Positions 1 through 9,919 are shown, counted from the stretch's first letter. The stretch is DNA of 64,000 nt from a bacterium (GCA_030431975.1 JAUIHP010000016.1:62001-126000), one strand, 5' to 3'. The notes: generated by a model not told the origin, from the letters alone. Made by a program: numbers and translations.

Positions 1-885
1 GAGCAGATTCTTCCGCGAATCAGCGAGGAGACGATGGAGGTTCTGATCGACGGGGCGACCGCGGTTCGAACCGTGCTGGGTGGTCCGATCGAACAGGTCG
101 TGGATCTGACGCAGGCAGTTTCGCCCCCGTCGGACTCGACTCTGTTCGATGTGACGTCGCGTTTTCGGGGGCCGGCAGAGACGATTGGGGCACATCTCTT
201 CCCACCGTCGATCGAGGTCGTGGACCGAAAGGTGGGGGAAGGTGGTTCCGACGTCGGGAGGGAGGATGGTGACCCGGGTGTCGGGTTCATGGCGCTCTTC
301 TTTCCCGGAGTCCTCATCATGTCCCTGCTCTTCGTGGGGCAGGCCGTCGCGGGCGATCTGTGGGAAGAGGAACGCATCGGAACCTTTCGTCGATCGCAGA
401 CTCTACCCGGGGGAGCGAACTACCTCGTTCTCGCGAAGTTGATCGCGGGGGCAATCCTTCTGTTCGTGATCTTCTTTGCGCTGCTCGTAGTCGGCCGGTA
501 CCTGTTGCAGATCGAGCTGCAATCCCTCCACCTTGCCGCAGCGTTCCTGGCGCTGACCGGGTTCGCGTTCCTGGCCGGGCTCAGTTGGTTGGCCGTGATC
601 GCCAAGTCCCAGAACGGTGGGGCCGTGCTCAGCAATCTCTTCATCATGCCCATGATTCTTCTCGGTGGCGGTCTCTTTCCGTTGGAGTCCATGACCGGCT
701 TGCTTCGAACGATCGGGACACATTCGCCGACCGGGCTCATCCTGCAGGATGTGAAGGGCATTCTCTATGGACGCCCTGACTGGGGTTCCGCGTCGGTGTC
801 CGTGGCCGTCTGCCTGGTCATCGGTCTCGTGCTCAGCTTCTTCATCGCGCGGCAGGCTCGCCGTCGTTTTCTCGGAGAGGCCTGA
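1..885 (+). CDS. ABC-2 type transporter permease (5' end cut by window)
   Basis: Membrane permease of an ABC exporter. The reading frame is open from base 1 with no start of its own, so the N-terminus lies outside the window. After a soluble, probably periplasmic stretch, about six hydrophobic segments follow, beginning at FMALFFPGVLIMSLLF. This is the ABC-2 layout: one N-terminal helix, a large external loop, then a C-terminal membrane block. It ends two bases before a second ABC-2 permease, so the two probably pair as a heterodimer driven by an ATPase encoded upstream. The substrate cannot be read from the sequence; drugs, lipids or polysaccharides are all possible. Confidence 0.85.
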   Translation, partial: EQILPRISEETMEVLIDGATAVRTVLGGPIEQVVDLTQAVSPPSDSTLFDVTSRFRGPAETIGAHLFPPSIEVVDRKVGEGGSDVGREDGDPGVGFMALFFPGVLIMSLLFVGQAVAGDLWEEERIGTFRRSQTLPGGANYLVLAKLIAGAILLFVIFFALLVVGRYLLQIELQSLHLAAAFLALTGFAFLAGLSWLAVIAKSQNGGAVLSNLFIMPMILLGGGLFPLESMTGLLRTIGTHSPTGLILQDVKGILYGRPDWGSASVSVAVCLVIGLVLSFFIARQARRRFLGEA

Positions 886-887
886 CG

Positions 888-2024
888 ATGAATCTGCGCA
901 ACGTCGGCGTGCTCTCGCGATTCGATCTCCGCTACATGCTGCGGAGTCGCGAAACCATTCTGTGGATGTTCATCATGCCGGTTCTCTTCATGTTCCTCAT
1001 CGGGCGCATGACGGAAGCCAGAGGCGGTGGTGGTGTTCCCACGATGGCCGTTCAGGACCACGACGGTGGGATGTTGGCCGCCGATCTGTGTGCTCGCATC
1101 GAGTCACTGGGATACGCAGTTCAGCGGGTCGACGCGGACACGACTCTGGCGAAGTACTCCCGTCAGCTGACGATCCCCGGTGGTTTCACGTCAGGTGTTC
1201 TGTCGGGCCAGCCGCAGAACGTGGAATGGTTCCGCAAGGGATCAGGCACCGAGTCGGGTGCGTTGGACCGGGTCCGTGTACAACGAGCCGCGTTTCAAAC
1301 TCTGACCTCCGTCATTGCGATCCAGTCGGAAGGTCGCGAGGTGTCACCAGCAACCTTGGAGGAGCTGCGATCCCGGCCGCGGGCGATCGATCTCGAGGTC
1401 GTCTCCGGCGGGAAAGCGTTCACGGCTCCAGACGGGTTCCAGCAGTCCGTGCCGGGTATCCTCGTCATGTTCGTCGTTCTCGTCTTGATGACGACGGGCG
1501 GCGTGCATTTGGTCATTGAACGGGAAGAAGGGTTGCTGCGTCGGTTGGCGTCGACTCCGGTTTCCCGATCCGAAATCGTGGCCAGCAAACTTGTGGCGCG
1601 AATTCTCGTCGCCATCGTTCAGGCGACCTTTGCCGTCTTATTGGGAACGTTCGTCTTTCGGATCAGCTGGGGTGGTCGCCTACCCGAGATCGGACTTCTG
1701 TTGCTGGTCTACGGAGTCGCGATTTCTGTTCTCTCGATCCTCTTCGGCAATTTGGCGCGGAGTCGCGGCCAGGCCGTGGGACTCGGGGTTCTCTCGGCGA
1801 ACGTGCTGGGTGCTCTGGGTGGATGCTGGTGGCCTATCGAAGTCGTACCTGAGATGATGCAGCGAATCGCGTGGATGCTGCCGACCGGATGGGCCATGTA
1901 CGGAATGCACCGTTTGATGAACTTCGGCTCCGGCTTGGAATCCATACTCATTCCGCTGCTGCTGTTGAGTGGGTTCACGGTGGCGGTGTTCTTCCTGGCC
2001 CGACAGACATTTCGGTATGAGTGA
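888..2024 (+). CDS. ABC-2 type transporter permease
   Basis: 378-aa inner-membrane permease. It has one N-terminal helix (ETILWMFIMPVLFMFLIG, about residues 24-41), a soluble loop to about residue 190, then five or six helices from GILVMFVVLVLMTTGG onward. The cytoplasmic segment EREEGLLRRLASTPVSR is the usual ABC-2 coupling region that contacts the ATPase. The start ATG lies two bases after the stop of the preceding permease, so the genes are co-transcribed and probably form the two halves of one exporter. The substrate is unknown. A 76-bp gap separates it from the next gene, which has its own ribosome binding site. Confidence 0.88.
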   Translation: MNLRNVGVLSRFDLRYMLRSRETILWMFIMPVLFMFLIGRMTEARGGGGVPTMAVQDHDGGMLAADLCARIESLGYAVQRVDADTTLAKYSRQLTIPGGFTSGVLSGQPQNVEWFRKGSGTESGALDRVRVQRAAFQTLTSVIAIQSEGREVSPATLEELRSRPRAIDLEVVSGGKAFTAPDGFQQSVPGILVMFVVLVLMTTGGVHLVIEREEGLLRRLASTPVSRSEIVASKLVARILVAIVQATFAVLLGTFVFRISWGGRLPEIGLLLLVYGVAISVLSILFGNLARSRGQAVGLGVLSANVLGALGGCWWPIEVVPEMMQRIAWMLPTGWAMYGMHRLMNFGSGLESILIPLLLLSGFTVAVFFLARQTFRYE

Positions 2025-2100
2025 CCTGGACAGATCCCGTCGCGAGCGAGAGTCGGATCTTTGTGTTCGTCGCCCGCTGTCTATCTGGTGAGAGGCGCAA

Positions 2101-5100
2101 ATGAAGTTCAAGTCTGCTGCGAAGCTGCTTCTTTCAATATGGGTCGTCTTCCCGATTCTGATCGCGGACCCGGATCGTTCCCAAGGTCAGGAGCCGGTTT
2201 CGAGTTCGTCTGAAGTGGAGGCAAACGAGGTTCGATGGCCTCCGTCGGATCGGCGGGATCAGGTGCCGGAGTATCCGCGCGAAGATATTCCCCTCTACCT
2301 GGAAGACTCGTCGATCCCCGGCCTCAAACCCGCCACGGCGGCGGCCATCGAGAGTGGGCTCGGTGCGATGGGAATCGCCCCCTACGAGCTGGGGTTTCAC
2401 AAGCTCGCCGCTCGGGAGGACACCTTCCGGCTCGCGTTCGTGGAAGACATCATGAACGATCCACTCAGTCTTCCATTGGCACAGACCCGACTCGTTCAGG
2501 GAGCGCGTGACCGGGCTCGACAGTCGCGGTCCCTGTTGGGCTTTCTGGGTGGATTGTTGGCGGTTGAAGCCGGCGATGGTTACGACAACGAAATAGTCGA
2601 CGGTCCCGACGACCGTCCTGACGACGCGGTGCGCGGGACAGCGCGTGCTATTGACGAGTCCGTCGCCAACGCGGGGGCGGATGTACGGCGCAACTCGGCT
2701 TGGGGCGCGGCAGTGGATTCTTCTCCGCAGCTGCGTCGCGCCGATCCCGAAACGGTTCTGCAACATTGGACCGAAGCCGCAACCAAACTCGAAGCCGCCC
2801 TGGCGGAAGTTCCGAAAGACCTGCGCGAAGAAATTCTCATCGGAGCTCCGTCGATCTGGGGAAATGAAGACGACGAGGAAGATGCTCTTCGCAAAGGCAT
2901 GATCCATTTCGAACTCGGGGCTCGGGTCGACACGACGTTGGAGTTGGGGATCGACCCCGTCCTCGATGCCGCAGCGTCGGTTCGGCGCGCGGAGATGCTT
3001 CGGGCCGCCGAGCACTTCCTGCTCGGAATGGAAGAAGCTCAGAAGTTGGGCGTGTTCTTACGAGCCGAAACGCGAAAGGGCCGCCGGCCAGACGGAGTAC
3101 CCAACAAACATCCCAAGACGTTTCGCTCCCTCGAAGAATCGATTCGTGGCGACGTCGTCGCGGCCTGGCCGAGTGAGTTCGGTTGGTTCGTGGTCGGCGG
3201 TGAAACGGACAACGTCTATGACCCCGCAGCATTGAAGGAGATCGCGCTTCTGCTGGACCTCGGTGGCAACGATGTCTACCGGGGGCGAGTGGCTTCCGGG
3301 TTGGGGGGAAGCGTCGATCGACCTCTGGGTGGGCTCATCGATTTCGATGGAGACGACACCTATCTCTCCGGCGGGAGTCCGTACGCGCAGGGCGGTGCGG
3401 TCATGGGCTGTGCCGCTCTTGTCGATCTGAACGGCGATGATCTCTATCGGGCGGACGATGGATCGCTGGGTGCAGGTTATTTTGGGTTTGGCCTTCTCTA
3501 CGACGGCGCCGGCCGTGACCGTTTCGAAGGACGGAACTTCACGCAGGGTGCGGGCGCCGTGGGTATCGGGATGTTGATTGCCTCCGCAGCGCAAGAGGCT
3601 CCCGGTGGGCCGGAGATCGTCCGTGATGTTGCTTATGAAGAAGGCATCCTCTCGACACCGGGAACGGGGTCGCTACCCATTCGGTTCGACGAAAACGACA
3701 CCTATGAAGCTTCGTTCTACGGGCAGGGTTTCGCTTCGACGTTGGGGATCGGACTTCTCTACGACGATCAGGGGAATGATCTCTACCGCGCCGGTGGGCG
3801 CTATCCGCACGCGCCTCTCCTGCCACATGACTTTCGGTCTCTTTCCCAAGGCTTCTCGATCGGGTTTCGTCCCCGGGCTTCCGGCGGGATAGGCCTGCTC
3901 ATCGACGAGGCGGGAAATGACTACTACGACGCCGAGGTCTACGCCCAGGGTGCTGCCTACTTCTACTCCTTTGGTTTGCTCTTCGACGGAGGCGGCAACG
4001 ACCGCTACCTCGCCAGTCAATACGGACAGGGCGCCGGCATTCACCTGGCGGCGGGTTCTTTGTGGGACCGCGGTGGAGACGATCACTACGTCTCCAAACA
4101 CGGAGTCGTCCAGGGGACGGCTCACGACTACGCCGTGGCCATGCTTCTCGATGAATCCGGGAACGACATGTACACCGTGCGCGGTGGACAGGGGGAAAGT
4201 CTGACCAACTCATCGGCTCTCTTCATCGACGAGATGGGAGATGACATCTATGCCACCGCTGGAGCGGGTCAGGGAACGGCGCGCTATCGACGGGGCTTCT
4301 CCGGCGCCGCACTCTTCCTGGACTTGGAAGGTAGCGATACCTACCCGGAGAAGGGGCACGGGGCGGATGGCTTGACCTGGTCCACCCACAACTTCTCCAT
4401 CGGGATGGATCTCGATCGCGACATCAAACTCCCCACGGAAGATCGGCCCGAGATCATTCTGACTGCTGAGGACAGCACCCGCGCGATCGACGAGCTCTAC
4501 GAAACGGCTTCGCTCTGGGAAGTGGGCAGTTCGGCGAATAAAGTCCGACGGGCGCGCATTGCGCTGTCCGCGCGCGGCGAAGAGGCGGTGGCCTTTCTCA
4601 GCGGGGAGACCGGACCGTACCCCGATGGCGAACCGTTGGCGCAGAAAACGACCATTCGCTACCGCACTCTGCGTGAAGTTGCGGGAAAACATCCCGACCT
4701 CATCACCCCGCGACTGTTGGCGCGAATGGACGATGAAGACCTCGTCGTGAGGGGCAACATCATTCGGCTGCTGGGTGATCTCAAACGCGCGGAGGCGGAA
4801 CCTGAGATTCGTTCGATCCTTGCAGACGCGGAGAGCGAACGGCTTCATGGGATTGCCGTGTGGGCTCTCGGACGAATCGGTCAGCCGGCGTCCATTCCGG
4901 CCGTGCGCGACTTCGTCCGGCACGACAAGGAATCGTTGCGCATTCGTTCCTTGGAAGCGCTGAAGTTGCTGGGAGACGAAGAATCGGCTCCGGTCCTCGT
5001 CGAGATGATGTCCGACCCCTACTTCACGGTGCGGAGCGCGGCCATGTCGGGGTTGGTTCACTTTGGTCGAACTTCGGTTCCCGCCATCGTCGATGCGGCC

Positions 5101-5451
5101 GACGCGACGGACGATCCGATCCAGCTCATGCGAGGGCTGGGTTTGGTCCGTGCATCTCTCAAAGACAGCACGTCCACCCGCGATGTCGCGGCCCGCGACT
5201 TGGCTGAGTCGGCGCTGCTGAAGGAGTTGGAGCGGGCACTCGAAGACTGGCAGGAACGTGGCGCAGGCGATTCCGCCGGGGAAGTCGGGAAAGTCAACAC
5301 GAGCGCGGAGGAGGCGAAGGTCGCTGTCTGTGCCCAGGCTCTTCTCAGGCTCCCGGATGCGGAGATCCATCGTAAGGTTCGACGACAGCTGGAGGGGCGG
5401 GACGGCCCGATGATTCGCAGTATGCTGGATCGCTATCCAATGCCCGAGTGA
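2101..5451 (+). CDS. Large secreted protein with G-x-D-x-Y/QG repeats and C-terminal HEAT repeats
   Basis: 1116 aa. An N-terminal signal peptide (AAKLLLSIWVVFPILIA) predicts export. Residues about 380-770 hold roughly nine imperfect repeats of 30-45 residues, each built as h-h-h-D-x-G-G-N-D-x-Y followed by x-Q-G and a hydrophobic strand; examples are LLDLGGNDVYRG, LIDFDGDDTYLS and LLFDGGGNDRYLA. The Gly-Asp pattern recalls RTX calcium-binding turns, but the canonical GGxGxDxLx nonapeptide is absent. Residues about 810-1030 look like HEAT/PBS-lyase repeats (VVRGNIIRLLGDL, HGIAVWALGRIG, RIRSLEALKLLGD). A ribosome binding site GAGAGG precedes the ATG. I infer a periplasmic or surface scaffold that may bind metal; no catalytic motif is visible. 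Confidence 0.8.
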   Translation: MKFKSAAKLLLSIWVVFPILIADPDRSQGQEPVSSSSEVEANEVRWPPSDRRDQVPEYPREDIPLYLEDSSIPGLKPATAAAIESGLGAMGIAPYELGFHKLAAREDTFRLAFVEDIMNDPLSLPLAQTRLVQGARDRARQSRSLLGFLGGLLAVEAGDGYDNEIVDGPDDRPDDAVRGTARAIDESVANAGADVRRNSAWGAAVDSSPQLRRADPETVLQHWTEAATKLEAALAEVPKDLREEILIGAPSIWGNEDDEEDALRKGMIHFELGARVDTTLELGIDPVLDAAASVRRAEMLRAAEHFLLGMEEAQKLGVFLRAETRKGRRPDGVPNKHPKTFRSLEESIRGDVVAAWPSEFGWFVVGGETDNVYDPAALKEIALLLDLGGNDVYRGRVASGLGGSVDRPLGGLIDFDGDDTYLSGGSPYAQGGAVMGCAALVDLNGDDLYRADDGSLGAGYFGFGLLYDGAGRDRFEGRNFTQGAGAVGIGMLIASAAQEAPGGPEIVRDVAYEEGILSTPGTGSLPIRFDENDTYEASFYGQGFASTLGIGLLYDDQGNDLYRAGGRYPHAPLLPHDFRSLSQGFSIGFRPRASGGIGLLIDEAGNDYYDAEVYAQGAAYFYSFGLLFDGGGNDRYLASQYGQGAGIHLAAGSLWDRGGDDHYVSKHGVVQGTAHDYAVAMLLDESGNDMYTVRGGQGESLTNSSALFIDEMGDDIYATAGAGQGTARYRRGFSGAALFLDLEGSDTYPEKGHGADGLTWSTHNFSIGMDLDRDIKLPTEDRPEIILTAEDSTRAIDELYETASLWEVGSSANKVRRARIALSARGEEAVAFLSGETGPYPDGEPLAQKTTIRYRTLREVAGKHPDLITPRLLARMDDEDLVVRGNIIRLLGDLKRAEAEPEIRSILADAESERLHGIAVWALGRIGQPASIPAVRDFVRHDKESLRIRSLEALKLLGDEESAPVLVEMMSDPYFTVRSAAMSGLVHFGRTSVPAIVDAADATDDPIQLMRGLGLVRASLKDSTSTRDVAARDLAESALLKELERALEDWQERGAGDSAGEVGKVNTSAEEAKVAVCAQALLRLPDAEIHRKVRRQLEGRDGPMIRSMLDRYPMPE

Positions 5452-5544
5452 TCCGGAGCGTGGTGCGGGGTTGGTTTCAGCCGCCGCGTTTGTGCGTTTT
5501 CGATGCTTCCGCGTGTTCTTCCAATAGAATGATGGTCCACCCTC

Positions 5545-5560
5545 GGAGGGACCCCACGTG
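5545..5560 (+). promoter_or_regulatory. Ribosome binding site deciding a GTG start
   Basis: GGAGGG at 5545-5550 sits seven bases before the GTG at 5558 and supports this start for the kinase-STAND protein. No upstream in-frame ATG is better placed. Confidence 0.6.
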
Positions 5561-8500
5561 GCGGAACCAGGATCTGTAGAAAAACTCGCCGCAGCGGTAG
5601 CCGATCGGGCCAAGGTCGACTGGATGGAACTCGACCTGAGCCCTGCGGAACGTCATGCGGTTGAAAACGTTCGGCGAATCGAGCGTATTGCCGACAGTTT
5701 CTGTCGGCACGTCGATCTCAATCCTTCGAACAGTGCCCAGGGACCGACCGGAACGACCGGACCTGCTGGCGCAATCTCCGAGCCGACTCCAGGCGCAGAT
5801 GAAGAAGCTGCGGGAACCTCCGCAGAGGTTTCCGGAACGCGAACAATCGACCGGTGGGGCCCGTTCGAGCTGATCGAGCCGCTGGGGGAAGGCGGATTCG
5901 GCACCGTCCATGCCGCCTACGATTGTGTGCTCGAGCGGGAGGTTGCTCTCAAGCTGTGGCGCGGCCACACGGAGTCGCGGCTCGAGCGCGATCGTCAATC
6001 CCGTCGGTTGTTGGACGAAGCGCGAAAACTCGCGCAGGTGAGGCATCCCTCGGTCGTGGCGATTTTCGGTGCGGACGTCCACGATGGCGTTGCCGGAATG
6101 TGGATGGAACGTCTGAACGGCGCATCCCTTCGCGAGCTTCTGGAGGTGAAGTCTCTGCCGTTGTCAGAAGTTCTCCGCGTGGGGCGCGATCTGGCCGAGG
6201 CGCTTCAGTCCGTGCACGCATTGCGACTGGTCCACGGCGACGTCAACGATGGCAATGTATTCGTAGAACCGGACGGACGGATCGTACTTCTCGACTTTGG
6301 TTCCGCGATCATGGCCGAAGCGGTGAACTGGAAACCAGTTTCGGCAGCGCCTCTCTTCCTCGCGCCGGAGGTGCTCCTACTCGGACAGGAGCCCAGTCCG
6401 CAGAGTGATCTCTATTCGCTCGGTGTCCTCATCTACCGCGCGGCGACTGCAGAGTATCCCGTTCCCGGCCAGGATGTGGCGGAACTGGAACGTCGCCACT
6501 CTGAGCTGCAGGCCAACGAAACGACTCCGTCGCTGCAGTGGCCGGATGGGACGCCGGATCTTCTTCGTGACCTGGTGGCGTCTTTGCTTCATCCGAATCC
6601 GAGACTGCGTTTGCAGGAGGCGCGAGACGTGGTCCGGTCGCTCTCTGTGCTGGAGGATGTAGGCCGGGCGACGTCGGCCTTTGAACCCAAACTTCCTCGA
6701 CGGACGACACGATTCTTCGGACGGAAGAGAGAGATGGCGCAGCTCAAAGAGCGCATCCTTTCCGGTCGTTGGGTGACCCTGGTCGGCGTGGGTGGGACCG
6801 GGAAGACCCGCTTGGCCATCGAGCTGGCGTCGCAGCTGACTTCGAGTTTTCCGGGTGGAATGTGGTTCGTCGACCTGACGTCGGTCGAAACGGAGGATCA
6901 GGTCCTTCCGCACGTCTATGACTCGATGGGCCTGCTCGGACTCAGTGCGACCGGGATCGAACCCATCCTTCGCCGAGTGCGAAGCCAACGCTGCCTCTTC
7001 GTTCTCGACAATGCCGAGCATCTGGTCGACCCACTCTGTGACTTCGTCGAGCGGCTTCTGGACGCTTGTCCGGAGACGCATGTTCTCGTCACGTCTCGTC
7101 GAGCTTTGGAATCGACTTCGGAAGAGGTACTGAAGCTGTTGCCGCTTCCTTTGCCGCCCAAGCGGAAGACGCAGGATGACAGCGACTCCGGTTCCATGGC
7201 GGAAGCGAGCCGGGAAGCGAGCAGCGAGACCCGGTCCGGGGATCATCGCGGTCCCGGACCCATGCCGGGTGCCGACACAGCTGCGTTCACAGCACCGCCG
7301 TCGAGTGATCAGAACGCATGCATCCGTCTCTTTCTGGACCGAACCCGGCGACGGGATCAGGACATGGAAGACGAGTCCACGGTTCTCGTGGCGGAAGAAA
7401 TCTGCCGCCGTCTCGATGGGATTCCGCTTGCGATCGAACTGGCGGCTTCGCGTGCGGCCATGCTTTCCCCGGAGGAAGTGCTGCGCAATCTCGAGTCACC
7501 GCTCGAGTTGGCGTCCACGACCCGTCCGCGTTCCCGCGGGGACTCTCTTCGGGCCTCGATTGAGTGGAGCTACGGACTCCTTCGTCCGGAAACGCAGCTC
7601 TTCTTCGACCAACTGTCCGTGTTTCGCGGCGGGTGGACCTTGGAAACGGCGGAAGCCGTCACGAAATCGGCGCCGATGGAGCCCACGGCAGAGCTGGTTG
7701 CGTCTTCGCTGGTCGAAAAAAGACGCTCAGAGTCGGGGCGCGTGCGCTTCGAGCTGCTGGAGACTCTTCGCGAGTTCAGTCATGAGCGACTGTCAGATCG
7801 CGGAGAAGAGAAAAAGAGGCGCTCGCAACACCGGGACGTGTTTCTCGAGCGATTCCGGGTCCGGTCAAAGGAGTTGTTCGGAGCCAGGCAGTCGAAAACG
7901 CTGGCGGGGTTGGAAGAGGACTTCGCCAACCTGGAGCAGGCGATGGCGGCGGGGCTCGAGGACGGAGTCGCAGATCCGCGAGTTCGGGAATCCTTGGTCA
8001 ATACGGCCAACCGGCTTCATCGCTACTGGAGTATGGCCGGGCGTCAAGTCAATGGTGCTTACTTCTACGACCGGATCCTCGATGCATTCGGTGAAACGCT
8101 CGATCCGCTGAAGTCGGCCTGGGTGCGCTTTCACCGCTCCCGTTGCACCCGCCTCTTCCGTGCGGATCAGACCCGCGAGGATGCAAGAGCGGCCTTCGAG
8201 ACCTTCACCCGGATCGGAGACGATCAGGGGCGCGGGAAGGCCTTGGTTGCGCTGGGTGGAATCGACGGGGACGACCTGCGTTTCGAAGAAGGCGACCAGA
8301 AGATTCGGGAAGGCATCTACGTGCTGGGTCAGACCGACAACGTCACGGCCTATGCGGATGCCTATGCGTCACGCGCCTACAACTTCTACAAGTGGAACCG
8401 GCTGGATGAAGCTCGGGAGCAACTCGAGGCGGCGCTTCGGATCAACCGCGAGGCAGAGAACTCCTTCGGGTTGGCCAGCTCACTGATCACGGCCGGCTCG

Positions 8501-9115
8501 GTCTCGTGGGCGCAAGGCCGATACGAGGCGGCAATTCACGAACTCGAGGAAGCTCTCGAATTGACCCGGGGTTTCCCCCGCGCCCTTTTCATCATGTCGA
8601 TTCACAGCAACCTTGGGAACGTCTATCGAAATCTGGGCAAGCGCGCCCAGGCGATGGCTCACTACCGCATCGGAGCCCAGCGTGCCGAAGAAGCGGGGTA
8701 CAGCGTGTTCTCCTGCATGTGCCTTTTGGGGCTGACGGGTTACTGCGAAGAGTTCAGTGAGAGAAAGAACATCCTCTCACACTCACTCGACGTCTTGTTG
8801 GAAGCACGCGACTACTTCTATGCGCTCCCCGTGTTTCGTGGCATCGCCCGCGAAGGGATTCTGCCCAACCTTGCGCTGGAAGACGGAATGACGCTTCTGG
8901 CTTTCGAGGATGCGTTCCGTGAGGCGCAAGGGTTTCAGAACCTGGGAAGCCAGGCTGCGGACTTTGCCGAGATCGTCAGGATCGCGGAGAGTCGCCTTTC
9001 TCCGGAACAAGTCGAAGCCTGCCGATTGCGAGGTCGGCAGCTCGACGTGGTCGCCGCGGCCGCCTTGGCGCACAAGCTCCTGCGTTCAGTCGAGACGGAG
9101 CGACGTCGCCGTTGA
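5558..9115 (+). CDS. Ser/Thr kinase - STAND NTPase - TPR fusion protein
   Basis: 1185 aa, cytoplasmic, no membrane segment. The kinase domain spans about 101-375: glycine loop GEGGFGTVH, ATP lysine in VALKLW (K132), catalytic loop HGDVNDGN (H226-D228) and LDFG (about 245-248). HRDLKPEN is replaced by HGDVNDGN, so it is a non-RD kinase that keeps the catalytic Asp and Asn. An AfsR/LuxR-like STAND module follows: FFGRKREM, Walker A GVGGTGKT (about 410-417), LFVLDNAEH and LVTSRR. The C-terminal 400 residues are TPR-like helices. STAND proteins of this shape sense a signal through the TPR region and switch on ATP binding; here the likely output is phosphorylation. A sigma factor gene follows 163 bp downstream and may be linked. 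Confidence 0.88.
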   Translation: MAEPGSVEKLAAAVADRAKVDWMELDLSPAERHAVENVRRIERIADSFCRHVDLNPSNSAQGPTGTTGPAGAISEPTPGADEEAAGTSAEVSGTRTIDRWGPFELIEPLGEGGFGTVHAAYDCVLEREVALKLWRGHTESRLERDRQSRRLLDEARKLAQVRHPSVVAIFGADVHDGVAGMWMERLNGASLRELLEVKSLPLSEVLRVGRDLAEALQSVHALRLVHGDVNDGNVFVEPDGRIVLLDFGSAIMAEAVNWKPVSAAPLFLAPEVLLLGQEPSPQSDLYSLGVLIYRAATAEYPVPGQDVAELERRHSELQANETTPSLQWPDGTPDLLRDLVASLLHPNPRLRLQEARDVVRSLSVLEDVGRATSAFEPKLPRRTTRFFGRKREMAQLKERILSGRWVTLVGVGGTGKTRLAIELASQLTSSFPGGMWFVDLTSVETEDQVLPHVYDSMGLLGLSATGIEPILRRVRSQRCLFVLDNAEHLVDPLCDFVERLLDACPETHVLVTSRRALESTSEEVLKLLPLPLPPKRKTQDDSDSGSMAEASREASSETRSGDHRGPGPMPGADTAAFTAPPSSDQNACIRLFLDRTRRRDQDMEDESTVLVAEEICRRLDGIPLAIELAASRAAMLSPEEVLRNLESPLELASTTRPRSRGDSLRASIEWSYGLLRPETQLFFDQLSVFRGGWTLETAEAVTKSAPMEPTAELVASSLVEKRRSESGRVRFELLETLREFSHERLSDRGEEKKRRSQHRDVFLERFRVRSKELFGARQSKTLAGLEEDFANLEQAMAAGLEDGVADPRVRESLVNTANRLHRYWSMAGRQVNGAYFYDRILDAFGETLDPLKSAWVRFHRSRCTRLFRADQTREDARAAFETFTRIGDDQGRGKALVALGGIDGDDLRFEEGDQKIREGIYVLGQTDNVTAYADAYASRAYNFYKWNRLDEAREQLEAALRINREAENSFGLASSLITAGSVSWAQGRYEAAIHELEEALELTRGFPRALFIMSIHSNLGNVYRNLGKRAQAMAHYRIGAQRAEEAGYSVFSCMCLLGLTGYCEEFSERKNILSHSLDVLLEARDYFYALPVFRGIAREGILPNLALEDGMTLLAFEDAFREAQGFQNLGSQAADFAEIVRIAESRLSPEQVEACRLRGRQLDVVAAAALAHKLLRSVETERRRR

Positions 9116-9278
9116 GCCTCGGTTCGCCGGCTCCATCGATGGGTCGGCCGAACCCCGGTTGATTGCAGTCCAATCGAGTAGCCGATGTCAAGCAAGTGGG
9201 GGCCGCCGCTCCAACCGCGCGCAGCCGACCGCGCTGAGGCCCGCAACGATGGAGGTTCGATCCTGCTATGCTTGCCTC

Positions 9279-9860
9279 ATGGGCTCGCCGAGCAGCAGAG
9301 AAACTCCCGCCATCATGGGCGAGACCGCCGAGTTATTGAGCCGCGTTCGCGGTGGGGATGAAGGTGCGATCCGCGACCTGGTCGAGCTCTACCGTCCCTT
9401 GCTGGAACAGTGGGCGTCGGGCCGCCTTCCCGGAAACGCGCGCGGGCTTGTCGACACCGTTGACGTCGTCCAAGTCTGTTTGGTTCGGGCCCTTGGCCAG
9501 GTCGATCGCTTCGATGCAAAGCGCCCCGGAAGCTTCCTGGCGTATCTTCGTCGGGCGCTTCTCAATCAGATCCGCAATGAGATCCGCGCTTCCGGTAGCC
9601 GGCCGGAATCCGGAAGTGAAGCGACGGAGCGGCCGGACATTCTCCCTTCGGTCGAAGATGAGGTCGGACGGGAGACGATCGAGTCCTACGAGACTGCACT
9701 GTCCCAGCTGCCCGAAGACGATCAGGCTGCGGTCATCCTCCGCGTGGAATTCGGACTTCGCTACCAGGAGATTGCGGAGGGACTGGGCCGCCCTTCGGCA
9801 AATGCTGTTCGCATGCAGGTGACCCGTGCGCTCGTGCGCCTGGCCCAGCTGATGGAGTAA
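9279..9860 (+). CDS. Sigma-70 family (ECF-type) RNA polymerase sigma factor
   Basis: 193 aa. Region 2 is RDLVELYRPLLEQWA through VDTVDVVQVCLVRAL and FLAYLRRALLNQIRNEIR. Region 4 is SQLPEDDQAAVILRVEFGLRYQEIAEGLGRPS, a helix-turn-helix for the -35 element. The longer frame reaches back to 8910 but overlaps the kinase gene; I chose ATG 9279, with ATG 9315 as an alternative. The sequence recalls the short sigma factors common in Planctomycetes and related phyla. It follows the kinase-STAND gene in the same direction, suggesting the kinase could control it. No anti-sigma gene is adjacent. Confidence 0.85.
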   Translation: MGSPSSRETPAIMGETAELLSRVRGGDEGAIRDLVELYRPLLEQWASGRLPGNARGLVDTVDVVQVCLVRALGQVDRFDAKRPGSFLAYLRRALLNQIRNEIRASGSRPESGSEATERPDILPSVEDEVGRETIESYETALSQLPEDDQAAVILRVEFGLRYQEIAEGLGRPSANAVRMQVTRALVRLAQLME

Positions 9861-9879
9861 CTAGTGGACCATAGCGGGC

Positions 9880-9919
9880 AAAAAAAGGGCGGGGACCGGC
9901 GGAAGTGTCCGGTCCCCGC
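9880..9919 (-). terminator. Rho-independent terminator (minus-strand reading)
   Basis: Perfect 11-bp stem GCGGGGACCGG (9889-9899) / CCGGTCCCCGC (9909-9919) with a 9-base loop. On the plus strand it is preceded by seven A residues (9880-9886), so on the minus strand the hairpin is followed by a T tract, the classic terminator order. It probably ends the transcript of the small secreted protein gene at 10110-10523 and may also stop plus-strand transcripts from the sigma gene. Confidence 0.7.

Noticed and set aside
3241-4400. RTX calcium-binding toxin repeats in the 1116-aa protein
   Set aside because: The strict GGxGxDxLx nonapeptide is absent; the repeats are longer and Tyr-based.
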